Shown piece by piece: positions 35,185-44,011 of a stretch of 64,000 bases of DNA. How positions within the stretch are numbered: the stretch's first letter is position 1; every line of letters starts with the position of its first letter. The stretch is from positions 186,001-250,000 of the forward strand of contig NZ_JAMXKF010000008.1 of NCBI RefSeq assembly GCF_024220585.1, in the 5' to 3' direction. Made by a program: the position numbers and the translations under genes. The stretch is from Dyadobacter diqingensis. GTDB taxonomy: Bacteria; Bacteroidota; Bacteroidia; Cytophagales; Spirosomataceae. The notes under the pieces are model-generated. The model searched no databases. It was not told where the DNA came from and saw nothing but the letters and a program-made list of their open reading frames with translations.

Positions 35185-36408
35185 TCAAAAGGCTTCCATA
35201 ATTTCTTCGATCGGTTTTGCACCTTCGAAAAATGACAATAACCGCATCAGAATTCCCTCCACGACGGCGTCGGGACAGGACGCTCCGCAGGTTAACATAA
35301 TACGGACAGGCGATTTTTCAGGAAGATAATTTTCTGTCACGGTTTCCTCCTTGGTATGCAGGTTAAAATGCCTGATCAGCTGCTTATCGAGAATTTTATT
35401 GACCGATTCAATAAAATAAGTAGGAAGTTTCGCTTCGCAAAGCTCCACCAGATGCGAAGTGTTGGAGCTGTTATAACCGCCTGCAACGATCACAAGGTCA
35501 GCCTGGTGTGTCAGCAGCGCATACGTCGCATCCTGGTTGTCGTTGGTTGCATAACAAAGCGTATCGCGCGTATTGGCAAAACGGCTTTCGACTTCTTCCG
35601 GGCGTAGACTGTAATGTTTGGTCATTACATTTTTAAGATAATCTGCAATGCCTTGTGTATCAGATGCCAGCATGGTCGTCTGGTTCACTACGCCGATCCG
35701 CTGCAAATCTTTTTCCGGATCGAATCCGTCTGAATACTGACCCTGGAAATCTTCAAAAAATTGCTGTGCCGGTAACTCACCGGTGATATAAGATGCCAGC
35801 CGGATGGTTTGTTTCATATCTTCAACCACAACGGTCGGAGCATTTTCCTTACTGTGTGAAAAAGTCGCACGGGTTTCTTCATGGAAAGGTTTTCCGTGAA
35901 CGATAATCGAGTAATCTTTCTCCCCGATCTGCGCGGCACGGTTCCATACCTTCTCTACAAACGGGCAGGTGGTGTCGTAGATGTAGGAATTAATGCCAAG
36001 CTCGGCCAACTTCTGCTGGTTTTCGATGGTCGTACCAAAAGCCGGGACGATCACGATATCTTCCGGCGTCAGCTGATCCCATGGAATCAGTTGTTTGCCT
36101 TTGGTATCCATGATGAATTTTACGCCGCGATCGGTCAGATCCCGGTTAACGTCCGGGTTATGGATCATTTCGCTCAAAAGGAAAATCCGTTTATCAGGAT
36201 TTTCGGAAATGGCTTTGTATGCAATGTCAATGGCGTTTTCCACCCCATAACAGAAGCCGAAATGACGTGCAATAAGAAACTGCACAGGCCCGAAATCAAG
36301 CACCGTTGGCGTATAGTCACGTTTCAGTTTATCGTTTTTACGGCGAAACTCCTTAATGGGTGTGATGACACGGCTCCGGTAAAAATCGGGTATATTAAAC
36401 GTTTTCAT
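35185..36408 (-). CDS. ispH: 4-hydroxy-3-methylbut-2-enyl diphosphate reductase, long (plant/cyanobacterial-like) form
   Basis: 407 aa from ATG 36408 (MKTFNIPDFYRSRVI); the open frame extends 35 codons upstream without support. Last step of the MEP isoprenoid pathway, making IPP and DMAPP with a 4Fe-4S cluster. Cluster cysteines are in HFGFCYGVENA, DTTCPFVEKVW and MLTCGASCPDA. The signature GGYNSSNTSHLVELCEA and the 100-residue extra length match the long IspH group known from cyanobacteria and plants rather than the roughly 300-residue E. coli type. Product feeds the polyprenyl synthase at 54 kb. Confidence 0.94.
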   Translation of the reverse strand: MKTFNIPDFYRSRVITPIKEFRRKNDKLKRDYTPTVLDFGPVQFLIARHFGFCYGVENAIDIAYKAISENPDKRIFLLSEMIHNPDVNRDLTDRGVKFIMDTKGKQLIPWDQLTPEDIVIVPAFGTTIENQQKLAELGINSYIYDTTCPFVEKVWNRAAQIGEKDYSIIVHGKPFHEETRATFSHSKENAPTVVVEDMKQTIRLASYITGELPAQQFFEDFQGQYSDGFDPEKDLQRIGVVNQTTMLASDTQGIADYLKNVMTKHYSLRPEEVESRFANTRDTLCYATNDNQDATYALLTHQADLVIVAGGYNSSNTSHLVELCEAKLPTYFIESVNKILDKQLIRHFNLHTKEETVTENYLPEKSPVRIMLTCGASCPDAVVEGILMRLLSFFEGAKPIEEIMEAF

Positions 36409-36522
36409 GTACTGACTCAGTAGATCGTAAATAACAAAATAGGCCATTTTTGAGCAATAGTCAAAACCTGGATTATTCTTTTGGGTAACAAATGCGGGAT
36501 TCGCTTTGTTCAAAAAGCTTTC

Positions 36523-36609
36523 GGCTTTCGGCAGTCGGCTTTCAGATGGTTAACAAAATGGGAATTTTTACCAGGGAAGTTGACTGCTGATGGCCGATTG
36601 CCGAAAGCC
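36523..36609. repeat. Inverted repeat upstream of ispH
   Basis: GGCTTTCGGCAGTCGGC at 36523-36539 reappears inverted as GCCGATTGCCGAAAGCC at about 36593-36609 (one mismatch), with 53 bp between. In the 284-bp ispH/sigma divergent gap, which otherwise looks AT-rich and non-coding. Possibly a dispersed intergenic repeat. Confidence 0.6.
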
Positions 36610-36692
36610 ATCAAAATATTTTGTAAATTGATGCAACATCCGCATTCCCTTTTACCTCTTTAATACAGAACGTTCAAATCTAAACCTTCTGC

Positions 36693-37259
36693 TTGAAAAC
36701 GAAATTGTACACCGACCAGCATGTGGATCTGGTAGAGCGTTGTAAACTCGGAGAGCGCAAAGCGCAGTATGAGTTATACAAATGCTACTCGAAGGCTATG
36801 TTCAATATTTGCATGCGGATCATAAATCATAACGGTGAAGCAGAGGATGTCTTGCAGGAGGCGTTCGTAGATGCTTTTACGAACCTCCACCAGTTTCGTC
36901 AGCAGTCGACTTTTGGTGCCTGGTTCAAACAGATCGTTGTCAATAAATCTATCAATCACCTTAGGAGCAGAAAGGTGAAGTGGGTGGAAATAGATGAATT
37001 TCAGGATGGGCCAGGTGACAGCGAGGATATTGAAGATAGTTTTTCCTGGCACGAAAATGATACAACGCTGGAAGTAGAACGGATAAGAAATGCAGTTTTA
37101 CGATTGCCTGACGGTTATCGTGTGGTAGTGAGTTTGTATTTATTCGAGGGTTATGATCACGAAGAGATAGGAGAGGTTTTGGGTATCAGTGAAACGACAT
37201 CGAGAACGCAGTACATGCGGGGAAAAAGAAAATTGACAGAAATGCTCGGAAGAGCCTAA
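36693..37259 (+). CDS. ECF sigma factor
   Basis: 188 aa; start codon TTG at 36693 (reads KTKLYTDQHVDLVERCKLGE after the initiator), as no ATG precedes region 2. Region 2: AQYELYKCYSKAMFNICMRI, EDVLQEAFVDAFTNLHQF, FGAWFKQIVVNKSINHLR. Region 4: LRLPDGYRVVVSLYLFEG followed by HEEIGEVLGISETTSRTQY. First gene of a three-gene unit with an anti-sigma-like protein and a DUF4097-like protein; probably controls envelope functions. Confidence 0.93.
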   Translation: MKTKLYTDQHVDLVERCKLGERKAQYELYKCYSKAMFNICMRIINHNGEAEDVLQEAFVDAFTNLHQFRQQSTFGAWFKQIVVNKSINHLRSRKVKWVEIDEFQDGPGDSEDIEDSFSWHENDTTLEVERIRNAVLRLPDGYRVVVSLYLFEGYDHEEIGEVLGISETTSRTQYMRGKRKLTEMLGRA

Positions 37260-37372
37260 TAAGGACTGGCTTAAGCAACGAAAAGAACAAAAAGAGAGTA
37301 AACATAGATAACACGTAAACTAAAAATTATCATCATTTGAGTTAAAACTTTACACTTATATGTTAATGATCA

Positions 37373-37963
37373 ATGAAAAAGTTTTCTGATAAAAAAGATC
37401 GTCTGGAGAGGTTTGTGAGAGATAATAGGGATGGGTTCGACGTTTTCTTGCCTCAGGATTCTTTGTGGGACCGGATCGAAAATAGTATTCCTTCTGTACC
37501 CGCTGAACCGCAAAAAAAAGTCAAACGTCTGAGTAACCCTTATTTCGACTGGCGAATTGCAGCCGGCGTGATCCTCGCACTGGGAACGGGTTACCTCTTT
37601 TACCTCAATAACGAATATGGCGTTACCAGGGATCCTGGTGTTGCGCTAAAAGTGCCGGCCTATGCCCGGGAATTCAATCAATATAATGTTATGATTGATG
37701 AAAAACGGAGCGAGATCATCAAACTGGCCAGTAATAACCCGGAACTCTACAAAGATTTCTCTGCCGACCTCCAAAGTCTGGAATCCAGTTATCAGAACCT
37801 TAAGTCTGATCTGGGTAATGCGCCAAACCAGGAGGCCCTTGTCCGTGCTATGATAGAAAATCTGCAATATCAGGTGGACCTGCTGAACCGACAGTTAAAT
37901 ATTTTACAACGTATCAATAAGGCATCCCAAAGCCATGAGAAATATAATTCGCCTACTATTTAG
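37373..37963 (+). CDS. Anti-sigma-like single-pass membrane protein
   Basis: 196 aa. Cytoplasmic N-terminus of about 60 residues (RDGFDVFLPQDSLWDRIENS), one membrane helix at about 63-80 (IAAGVILALGTGYLFYL), then a periplasmic coiled-coil-like helical region (DLQSLESSYQNLKSDL, LQYQVDLLNRQLNILQRI). Located 113 bp after the ECF sigma gene, the usual place for its anti-sigma. The end overlaps the next gene by 29 bp. Confidence 0.78.
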   Translation: MKKFSDKKDRLERFVRDNRDGFDVFLPQDSLWDRIENSIPSVPAEPQKKVKRLSNPYFDWRIAAGVILALGTGYLFYLNNEYGVTRDPGVALKVPAYAREFNQYNVMIDEKRSEIIKLASNNPELYKDFSADLQSLESSYQNLKSDLGNAPNQEALVRAMIENLQYQVDLLNRQLNILQRINKASQSHEKYNSPTI

Positions 37964-38987
37964 TTTTCTGATTTTATGGCCGGTTTTCGCCTTTTCAAAT
38001 GACCCCGGAGCAGGTGCGCTCATTGAAAAACGGCGGCACATTGTGAAAGTATACGAAGTGTCCGATCGCGATCAGCTGGTGGTGGATAATCAGTTTGGAG
38101 AAGTAAAGGTCAATTTGTGGGGAAAAAACGAAATTAAGGTTGAGGTCATTATCACGGCATCGGCACCTAATGAATCTCAGGTCGTTGAATATCTTAATGC
38201 GGTTAAAATTGGTGAAAGCAAGGGCAGAAATATCATAAGCCTGAGAACCATGATTGACAAAAATAGTTTTGCGAGAAGCGGCTGGAATGCATTGAGAAGA
38301 AAACCTGGTGAAAAGAACTACATCCAGATCGATTACACGGTTTTTATGCCAAAAGAGAATGAACTCGTTGTTAAAAATCAGTTTGGCGATACCAATATTC
38401 CGAATTTTGAGGCTCCTTTGACTATTGATTCAAAAAATGGAAATTTTAATGCGAATGTCTTGTCGAATGCTCAGAACGTTATTAACTCGCAATTCGGGCA
38501 TGTCAAGATCGGGAAAATGGAAGGCGGGAATATGGAGTTTAAGTTCTCAAACCTGAAACTTGACCAGGTTAAAACCCTGATCCTGAATATTAAAAATGGA
38601 GAGCTTTCTATCGGCGACGTCAACGATCTTACCACCAATATCAACTATTCCGAGGCTAAGATCGGGAAGCTGCGAGGGACCGGAAAAATTACTTTAAACT
38701 ACTCCGATAATTTCAGGATGGAAGAACTCCCCTCTTCAGACGAAGCGCTGAATATTCGGGCTGAATTTTCTTCAGTAACGCTGCCCGCGGAGTCAAACAG
38801 CTTTAATGTTATCGTTACCAACGGTAATTTTAGCTGCCCTCCCAATGTGAATTTCTCAAAACACCCATCCAAGGAAGATAAATCGTCCACCAGCCAGTCC
38901 AAACAGTATCAGGGAAAAATGGGTACTGGCTCAGGCGCAAAAATCACTGTTTACTCCAACTTTGGCGATGTGAAGCTGAAAAACTGA
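37935..38987 (+). CDS. Exported DUF4097-like beta-repeat protein
   Basis: 350 aa. Sec signal (LLFSFLILWPVFAFS), then a right-handed beta-type repeat pattern: recurrent short strands such as VVDNQFGEVKVNLWG, VKNQFGDTNIPNF and INSQFGHVKIGKM, each with the NxFGxxxI motif. This matches the DUF4097/putative adhesin group of exported proteins. Function unknown. Coupled by overlap to the anti-sigma gene, so it is probably a target or sensor of that sigma system. Converges on bshC with a one-base gap. Confidence 0.8.
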   Translation: MRNIIRLLFSFLILWPVFAFSNDPGAGALIEKRRHIVKVYEVSDRDQLVVDNQFGEVKVNLWGKNEIKVEVIITASAPNESQVVEYLNAVKIGESKGRNIISLRTMIDKNSFARSGWNALRRKPGEKNYIQIDYTVFMPKENELVVKNQFGDTNIPNFEAPLTIDSKNGNFNANVLSNAQNVINSQFGHVKIGKMEGGNMEFKFSNLKLDQVKTLILNIKNGELSIGDVNDLTTNINYSEAKIGKLRGTGKITLNYSDNFRMEELPSSDEALNIRAEFSSVTLPAESNSFNVIVTNGNFSCPPNVNFSKHPSKEDKSSTSQSKQYQGKMGTGSGAKITVYSNFGDVKLKN

Positions 38988-38988
38988 A

Positions 38989-40548
38989 TTATTCGGGCTG
39001 CTCTTCAATCAACACATTGTAGCGGAAATCCAGCGGGTCAAAAGAGGTCATGAGTTTTGCGATAAACGTAGGGTCGCTCAGGTAAAAATTCAGGAAGTTA
39101 TCATAACGTTCCTGCGAAGATTTGCCCGGGAACAATTTATATTTCAGCGCGAGAAGCTGCTCGATTTCACTTTCGTGATTCCGCTCTTCCGCTTTTCTCA
39201 ATCGTTTTTCCAGATGCTCGAACGAATGCCGTATCCGCGTTTCTTCGGCCTTTACAGCGCCTTCCATGGATTTGTCAATCGCGGTGGCTTTGGCCAGAAT
39301 TGTTTCGAAAAGAGCGTAAAACGACTCCTTCTCGTCATTCAGATTTAAAACATTATTGGAATGACTTTCGACAAAATGTTTCCGTAGTGTGACTTCATCG
39401 AGAAACAGATCATCATAATTTACTCCCAGTTTTTCTATCCTTTTGCGTTGCTGATCCGTAATATACATAGCGAAATTCCGGGGAATCAGCATTGGGAATG
39501 TTACATTGTAGTGATCAAAAACACCTTTTAACTGCATCCAGTATGGAACCTCGGAGGGGCCGCCAATGTAGGCAAGATTGGGCAAAATGATCTCTTCATA
39601 CAACGGACGTAAAACAACGTTCGGGCTGAAATATTCAGGATGTTCGTCGACAAGCACTATAATTTCGTCTTCCGTAAAAGAAAGGTCAGTATTAAGTACT
39701 TTAAAAAGATGATCTTCCTTGATGATACGTTCGCGAAGATTGTCCTGAAGGTAGAATAAATTTATCTCGCGTGCACTGAGTGGCGTATGATAACCGAGCG
39801 AGGCAAGTTTTGAAGTCGTATTGGTTACAATTTCTGCGGATGACGAAGTTGTAAGTTCTTCTTTGATGACCGGAATAAACTGGCGTTTAAGGTCTGCATC
39901 ATCGGCATCCAGACAAATCAGTCCTTCTTTACCGAACAATTCGTGCATATAACATCGAACCGCGTTAGAAAGCGTGTCATTTTCAAGATAAGCTTTTGCA
40001 AAAAGCAAAGGCCTGTCGGGTAGATTTCTTAATATTCCCTCTAACTCTTTTGGATTAAGCCTGCCCACCGCACCTTTATGTTCGCCCTCCCATTTATGGG
40101 TTTTTCCAAGCAAATGGAAAGAAGCGATTTCTTCAAAATCGTGATCTTCCGAAGCCATCCAGTATACCGGTACAAAGTTATGGTCCGGATAAGTCTCTTT
40201 TAACTTTTTAGCGAGTTTAATGATCGTGACGATCTTATAAATCACATAAAGTGGTCCCGTGAAAATATTGAGCTGGTGCCCGGACGTAACCGTAAACGTT
40301 TTCTCATCCAAAAGAATGGAAAAGTCCGGCATGTTCGGCTGGCCTTTGTACTGTTCTTTTAAAACTTTAACCAGTGTCTGACGCTTTTCAATGCTAAAGT
40401 CTGCCCGTTGTTTAATGACATCGGCTGCATTTTCAACCGCTGGAAAAGTACCGTAAAACTCTTTAAGAGCAGGTTTTTGATCCAGATAATCGAGAAGCAG
40501 CGTAGGGAATTGCCCCGTTTTACGCAAATCGAGGGAATGAACAGTCAT
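38989..40548 (-). CDS. bshC: Putative cysteine ligase BshC (bacillithiol synthesis)
   Basis: 519 aa from ATG 40548; an ATG 12 codons upstream is also possible. Family marks: FTVTSGHQLNIFTGPLYVIYKI, PVYWMASEDHDFEEI, LGKTHKWEGEHKGAVGR, YIGGPSEVPYWMQLKGVFD, plus a C-terminal coiled coil (EHLEKRLRKAEERNHESEIE). BshC adds cysteine to GlcN-malate to give bacillithiol, the low-molecular thiol of many Firmicutes and Bacteroidota. bshA and bshB are not in the window. Stands alone on the minus strand. Confidence 0.94.
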   Translation of the reverse strand: MTVHSLDLRKTGQFPTLLLDYLDQKPALKEFYGTFPAVENAADVIKQRADFSIEKRQTLVKVLKEQYKGQPNMPDFSILLDEKTFTVTSGHQLNIFTGPLYVIYKIVTIIKLAKKLKETYPDHNFVPVYWMASEDHDFEEIASFHLLGKTHKWEGEHKGAVGRLNPKELEGILRNLPDRPLLFAKAYLENDTLSNAVRCYMHELFGKEGLICLDADDADLKRQFIPVIKEELTTSSSAEIVTNTTSKLASLGYHTPLSAREINLFYLQDNLRERIIKEDHLFKVLNTDLSFTEDEIIVLVDEHPEYFSPNVVLRPLYEEIILPNLAYIGGPSEVPYWMQLKGVFDHYNVTFPMLIPRNFAMYITDQQRKRIEKLGVNYDDLFLDEVTLRKHFVESHSNNVLNLNDEKESFYALFETILAKATAIDKSMEGAVKAEETRIRHSFEHLEKRLRKAEERNHESEIEQLLALKYKLFPGKSSQERYDNFLNFYLSDPTFIAKLMTSFDPLDFRYNVLIEEQPE

Positions 40549-40725
40549 GAAAGGTGGTTTTTCAGTCTCAATTAAGGAATGCAAAGGAATCAGTGTTTAG
40601 GGTGACGTGCATTTAACAAAATAAACCCGGCAATCGGGCTGAAAGTTCATGAAAAAACCTGAGTTAAACTACTTCATTAACACTTGTTAAGCAACCGGCT
40701 TTTGCCGGCGTAAAAAATTGATACA

Positions 40726-40758
40726 AAAAGGCCGAAACTGAACCAGCTCCGGCCTTTT
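40726..40758 (-). terminator. Terminator after fadE
   Basis: Minus-strand stem AAAAGGCCGGAG... closing with CGGCCTTTTT (9 bp core, loop about 15), ending in five T. About 115 bp after the fadE stop. A further small hairpin CCGGC-TTTT-GCCGG lies at 40695-40708. The rest of the 288-bp gap to bshC shows no gene. Confidence 0.75.
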
Positions 40759-40872
40759 AAATTAATCGTATTGGTTTTTAGTTGTGCAGGTTTGAAACCT
40801 GATTTTTCTTTAAGGTCATTTATCAGTTAGGTTAATAATACGCAGCTTGATAAGTCCGGTATGCCCGATTTT

Positions 40873-42690
40873 TTAGAAAATATAATCATTTTTTGCAATC
40901 AGTGCATCCGCGATCCGACGCCGTGCGTCTTTCAGGTTGGCAGGTTCAATTTTGGTAAATCTTTTCAGCCCCATCAGCATCACACGCAGTTCGTCGCTCT
41001 CAGCAAAACTGGTTATTGCAGCTTTTCCGGCATTGTTAACGCGCTCCACAGCTTCGTGTAAATAAACCTGCGCAATATCTTTATGAAGGGCATTTGCATC
41101 CGCTCCGAGCAGATCGATCCGCTTTTCAACGCGCAGCAACACAGACTCAGCCACATAGGTTTCGATAACCATATCGGCCAGGTTCATGATAATTTCCTGT
41201 TCTTCGGAAAGTTTTGTCATGAACTTTTGAACCGCAGATCCTGCAACCATCAATACCGCCTTTTTCAGGTTTCTGATCACTTTTTTCTCGGCAGCGAATA
41301 AGGTTTCATCTTCATCAAATCCGAAATCAGGGATCGACATGATTTCCTTTCCAACGGCCATAGCCGGTCCCATCAGATCCAGCTGACCTTTCATGGCGCG
41401 TTTCAAAAGCATATCCACAACCAGAAGTCTGTTGATTTCATTGGTTCCTTCAAAGATCCTGTTGATCCGGCTGTCACGGTACGCACGGTCCATCGGCGCA
41501 TCAGCCGAATAACCCATGCCGCCATAGACCTGAACGCCCTCATCTACAACATAATCCAGTACTTCCGAACCATGTACTTTCATGATGGCACATTCGATAG
41601 CCAGTTCTTCCAGTGCTTTCAGTTTGGAATCAGCATCACTCAGGCCTTTTTCCTGTAAAGCCGCGATCAGGTCATCAATGTTTTGTCCAACCCTGTACGC
41701 CGCAGATTCGGTCGTAAACATGCGGATCGCCATTTCGGCCAGTTTGTGTTTGATGGCGCCAAAATTTGAAATAGACGTACCAAATTGTTTACGTTCGTTG
41801 GCATAATTGATCACCTGACGTGCTACCTGCTTGGAGCCTCCAAGAGCCGCAGCAGCCAGTTTTATACGGCCGATATTCAGAATATTCACGGCGATTTTAA
41901 ATCCGTTTTCACGGTCGGAAAGCATGTTCTCTACCGGTACGGCGCAATCATTGAAGAAGATCTGGCGTGTGTCAGAGCCCTTGATACCCATTTTATGTTC
42001 CGGCTCATTCATGGTTATGCCGCCGAAAGTTTTTTCAATGATAAAGGCAGTCAGGTTTTTGTCCGTCTCCCCGTTTGGCTCGGTTACTTTCGCGAAAACA
42101 ATAAACAGATCAGCAAAACCACCATTGGTTATCCACATTTTCTGGCCATTGATGATGTAATGTTTGCCGTCTTCACTAAGTTTCGCCTTGGTTTTACCGG
42201 AGTTTGCGTCCGATCCCGAATCCGGTTCGGTTAAGCAATAGGCAGCTTTCCATTCGCCGGATGCCAGTTGCGGTAAATATTTTGATTTTTGTTCTTCGTT
42301 TCCGTAATAGACAATAGGCAACGTTCCAATACCGGTGTGTGCGGAAAGTGCAACGGAAAATGAATTTCCGGCACCGGTTGTTTCGGCAACCAGCATGGAA
42401 GTATTGAAGTTCATCCCAAACCCGCCGTACTCTTCCGGAACGACAGTACCCATCAAACCCAGTTCACCAGCCTTGTCCATCAGCGACGACATCAGCGCAG
42501 GACTTTTGGCCTGGTCAATTTCGTCAAGACGCGGCCAAACTTCTGTACGCAGAAAATCACGACAGGTATCAGCAATCATTTGCTGCTCTTCGTTAAACTC
42601 CTCCGGAATAAAAATCTGCGATGCCGGGGTTTCTTTAATTAAAAATTCACCTCCCTTAATCGACGTTTTTTTATCTTCTGCAACAGCCAT
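40873..42690 (-). CDS. fadE: FadE-type acyl-CoA dehydrogenase
   Basis: 605 aa, longer than the usual 380-residue enzymes because of a C-terminal helical extension, as in B. subtilis FadE. FAD-dependent first step of beta-oxidation. Motifs: AAYCLTEPDSGSDANS and KMWITNGGFADLF (FAD/substrate), ARQVINYANERKQFGTSI, YGGMGYSADAPMDRAYRDSR and RIFEGTNEINR with the catalytic-type Glu. Monocistronic. Its promoter holds two copies of the MarR-type palindrome (42729-42748 and 42782-42797), linking it to fadN and fadA. Confidence 0.95.
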   Translation of the reverse strand: MAVAEDKKTSIKGGEFLIKETPASQIFIPEEFNEEQQMIADTCRDFLRTEVWPRLDEIDQAKSPALMSSLMDKAGELGLMGTVVPEEYGGFGMNFNTSMLVAETTGAGNSFSVALSAHTGIGTLPIVYYGNEEQKSKYLPQLASGEWKAAYCLTEPDSGSDANSGKTKAKLSEDGKHYIINGQKMWITNGGFADLFIVFAKVTEPNGETDKNLTAFIIEKTFGGITMNEPEHKMGIKGSDTRQIFFNDCAVPVENMLSDRENGFKIAVNILNIGRIKLAAAALGGSKQVARQVINYANERKQFGTSISNFGAIKHKLAEMAIRMFTTESAAYRVGQNIDDLIAALQEKGLSDADSKLKALEELAIECAIMKVHGSEVLDYVVDEGVQVYGGMGYSADAPMDRAYRDSRINRIFEGTNEINRLLVVDMLLKRAMKGQLDLMGPAMAVGKEIMSIPDFGFDEDETLFAAEKKVIRNLKKAVLMVAGSAVQKFMTKLSEEQEIIMNLADMVIETYVAESVLLRVEKRIDLLGADANALHKDIAQVYLHEAVERVNNAGKAAITSFAESDELRVMLMGLKRFTKIEPANLKDARRRIADALIAKNDYIF

Positions 42691-42728
42691 GATGATTGAT
42701 TTTTGGATTTGACTAAAAGTTTGGAATA

Positions 42729-42748
42729 ATAGTATGCTTGCATACTAT
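42729..42748. promoter_or_regulatory. MarR-type operator, fadE promoter, downstream copy
   Basis: ATAGTATGC-TT-GCATACTAT, perfect 9-bp arms, the best copy in the window. It lies between the -7 box (42760-42767) and the fadE start at 42690, where binding would block initiation or elongation. Confidence 0.85.
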
Positions 42749-42759
42749 ATTTTGTGTAG

Positions 42760-42767
42760 CAAATATA
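42760..42767 (-). promoter_or_regulatory. -7 box of the fadE promoter
   Basis: TATATTTG on the minus strand, matching TAnnTTTG. The matching -33 TTG lies at 42788-42790, in the core of the upstream operator. Confidence 0.65.
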
Positions 42768-42781
42768 TTCTCTTTCCTAAT

Positions 42782-42797
42782 ATTATGCAAGCATACC
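42782..42797. promoter_or_regulatory. MarR-type operator, fadE promoter, upstream copy
   Basis: ATTATGC-AA-GCATACC, a variant copy whose centre carries the -33 TTG (minus strand). Its centre is 51 bp from that of the downstream copy, near five helical turns, so two dimers could lie on the same face. Confidence 0.75.
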
Positions 42798-42892
42798 AAT
42801 AGGAAAAAATTGTGGAAATATTGGATTGGCTAAATGGGCGGGGAACTATTCTTTTGCGGCTAAGGAGCAAATGGTTAATGATCGGGGAACAA

Positions 42893-44011
42893 TCAAAATT
42901 GCTCGATAATATTCTGCCACTTTGCTACGCCATTTTCGACGCTGAACTCCTGTGCTTTTTGGCGGGCAAGTTCTTTGTTGAAAGTTGGTAATTTCTTGTT
43001 CCAGGCTATCATGCTCTCTACGAAAAGGGCAATATCCAAATTCGGGACCACGGTGCCGAGCTCCGGTGTGATGAATTCTGAGGGACCGCCGCTTGCGAAG
43101 GAAACGATTGGCTTACCCAGCCAGGCAGCTTCCACGAGCACCATGCCAAAAGGTTCTTGTCTGGACGTGAGCATAAATCCGTCAGCTGCATCCATGTAAG
43201 AATAATAATCCTCCTTTTTTGCTCCGATCAGATGGACTTTTACATTCGTTAATTTAGCACAACGTCTTTTTGTCCAGTAAACAAGGCCGTCGTCGCTGGA
43301 ATGCCCTACCCAAACCAGATGAATTTTTGAGCCTTCCGGTATTTGCAGGGCAATTTCCGGCAGTAAATCAAATCCTTTTCGCTCGGACGTTGTACCCGAC
43401 ATGATCCACACAAAATCGTCAGGACCGGCGCCCCATTCCTGCCGGATCTGTTTTACTTTTTCCGGATCCGGATGTATTTCATTCAGGTCGACAAAAGGAT
43501 AAAGTCGTTTTACATGCGTACTGCCAGACTCTTCCAGGCATTTGCAAACAATATCGGAACAGCCAATATGCAGGTTTGATCCTGTTAAAACCGTTTCGAA
43601 ATCCTTGCTGCTGATCTGGGAATACATGGCCGACAGCTCATGGATATGTGAAATGACCGGAATCTGTAATTCTGAGGCAATTTTAACAACATCGGCAAGC
43701 ATGACCGTATTGATGTACCAAAGGTCGGCTTTGAATGTATTTGAAATCTTTTTTATAGCCCTGTGTGTAGGGTGGAAACCCAGGTGAAAAGCAATTTTGT
43801 CTGTGAGTGAGAACTTGCCAGGCGCCATAAAAACAGGAATGTCGGCAGGTAGGTCTGTCAGCAATTCCCCGTGTGCAAAACAGACCAGTCCGGCTTCAAA
43901 TTTACTCCTGTCCAGATATTTCAGGATGTAATAAATAAGCATTTCTGATCCTGTGCGCGTGGCATAGGGTGTGAAAAATAAAATTTTACGACGGGTAACA
44001 CTCACGTTCAT
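42893..44011 (-). CDS. GT4-family glycosyltransferase
   Basis: 372 aa GT-B fold. N-terminal half starts with KILFFTPYATRTGSEMLIYY (open acceptor side). C-terminal GT4 half: DDFVWIMSGTTSERKGFDLL, HLVWVGHSSDDG and the nucleotide-sugar motif SRQEPFGMVLVEAAWLGKP (EX7E type). Uses a UDP/GDP-sugar; acceptor unknown. The start overlaps the end of the GT2 gene by 4 bp (ATGA), so the pair is translated together. Probably envelope glycan synthesis. Confidence 0.92.
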   Translation of the reverse strand: MNVSVTRRKILFFTPYATRTGSEMLIYYILKYLDRSKFEAGLVCFAHGELLTDLPADIPVFMAPGKFSLTDKIAFHLGFHPTHRAIKKISNTFKADLWYINTVMLADVVKIASELQIPVISHIHELSAMYSQISSKDFETVLTGSNLHIGCSDIVCKCLEESGSTHVKRLYPFVDLNEIHPDPEKVKQIRQEWGAGPDDFVWIMSGTTSERKGFDLLPEIALQIPEGSKIHLVWVGHSSDDGLVYWTKRRCAKLTNVKVHLIGAKKEDYYSYMDAADGFMLTSRQEPFGMVLVEAAWLGKPIVSFASGGPSEFITPELGTVVPNLDIALFVESMIAWNKKLPTFNKELARQKAQEFSVENGVAKWQNIIEQF

